Source of the DNA: Erwinia sp. S63 | Lineage (GTDB): Bacteria > Pseudomonadota > Gammaproteobacteria > Enterobacterales > Enterobacteriaceae | DNA: 64,000 bases | Assembly (NCBI RefSeq): GCF_016625195.1 | Contig: NZ_JACVUP010000010.1 | Coordinates: forward strand, 1 to 64,000 | Direction of reading: 5' to 3' | In this document: positions 63,897-64,000 of the stretch, one piece after another | Numbering within the stretch: position 1 is the first letter of the stretch | Layout of the letters: each line of letters opens with the position of its first letter | Notes under the pieces: generated by a model | Told to the model about the DNA's origin: nothing | What the model saw: the letters and a program-made list of their open reading frames with translations, nothing else | Databases searched by the model: none | Position numbers and translations under genes: made by a program

Positions 63897-64000
63897 ACTC
63901 ACGCCTGTTCACTTAAACAGCTCTCCTCAAAAATGTGACAGGAAAACAGCATAGATAGCTCCATGCTTTCTACGTCGGACGCTACCTGGAACCATCAGCG

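Overview
The window looks like part of a large low-copy plasmid of an enteric bacterium, most like Pantoea or Erwinia. This is judged from gene content, not from a database search. It holds a parA-parB partition operon, a RepFIB-type initiator with two iteron arrays, an H-NS paralogue, a toxin-antitoxin pair and blocks of catabolic and iron-uptake genes. No rRNA, tRNA, transposase or CRISPR array was seen.

Layout. 0-7 kb is the maintenance region: a heptamer tandem repeat at the left edge, parAB, an origin with DnaA boxes, GATC clusters and two phased iteron arrays, repA, and then a 1 kb field of mostly inverted iteron pairs. 6.8-9.2 kb has a Nudix hydrolase and an exporter-type ABC protein. 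9.6-17.1 kb reads as a biofilm/c-di-GMP block: a diguanylate cyclase, bdcA/bdcR, an AraC regulator with a TSUP permease, then a run of small YcgZ/YmgA/AriR-type connector proteins (one frameshifted in a G6 tract) with fosA among them. 17.4-21.3 kb has an orphan Fur-controlled methyltransferase, an H-NS paralogue, an orphan XRE regulator and a RelB/RelE-like pair.

21.5-27.0 kb is a sugar module (MFS transporter, two TIM-barrel isomerase-like proteins, Gfo/Idh/MocA dehydrogenase, LacI regulator) bracketed by four identical palindromes that probably bind the LacI protein. 27.2-35.1 kb is a siderophore uptake locus (TonB receptor, binding protein, two exporter-fold ABC half-transporters, AraC regulator) with a Fur box. 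The last ABC gene carries an in-frame amber codon. 35.2-39.2 kb has an APC permease, a PuuB-like amine oxidoreductase and a cupin.

39.3-52.1 kb is a complete 4-hydroxyphenylacetate (homoprotocatechuate) pathway, hpaGEDF-ALDH-HIXA-BC plus hpaR. It is unusual in two ways. The ring-cleavage dioxygenase HpaD is of the vicinal-oxygen-chelate type and not the class III enzyme of E. coli. A succinate-semialdehyde-type dehydrogenase is built into the operon.

52.4-62.7 kb is the most interesting part. A GntR-regulated divergent locus encodes a luciferase-like monooxygenase, a flavin reductase fused to a degenerate Nudix-like domain, an alpha/beta hydrolase, an aldehyde dehydrogenase, a DUF1185-type protein and an NCS1 transporter, with a second aldehyde dehydrogenase and a DUF1330 protein on the other arm. 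The set resembles the trigonelline (tgn) ring-opening pathway and probably degrades an N-heterocycle. Aldehyde dehydrogenases from both catabolic blocks would feed succinate into central metabolism. The window ends with a small lipoprotein gene.
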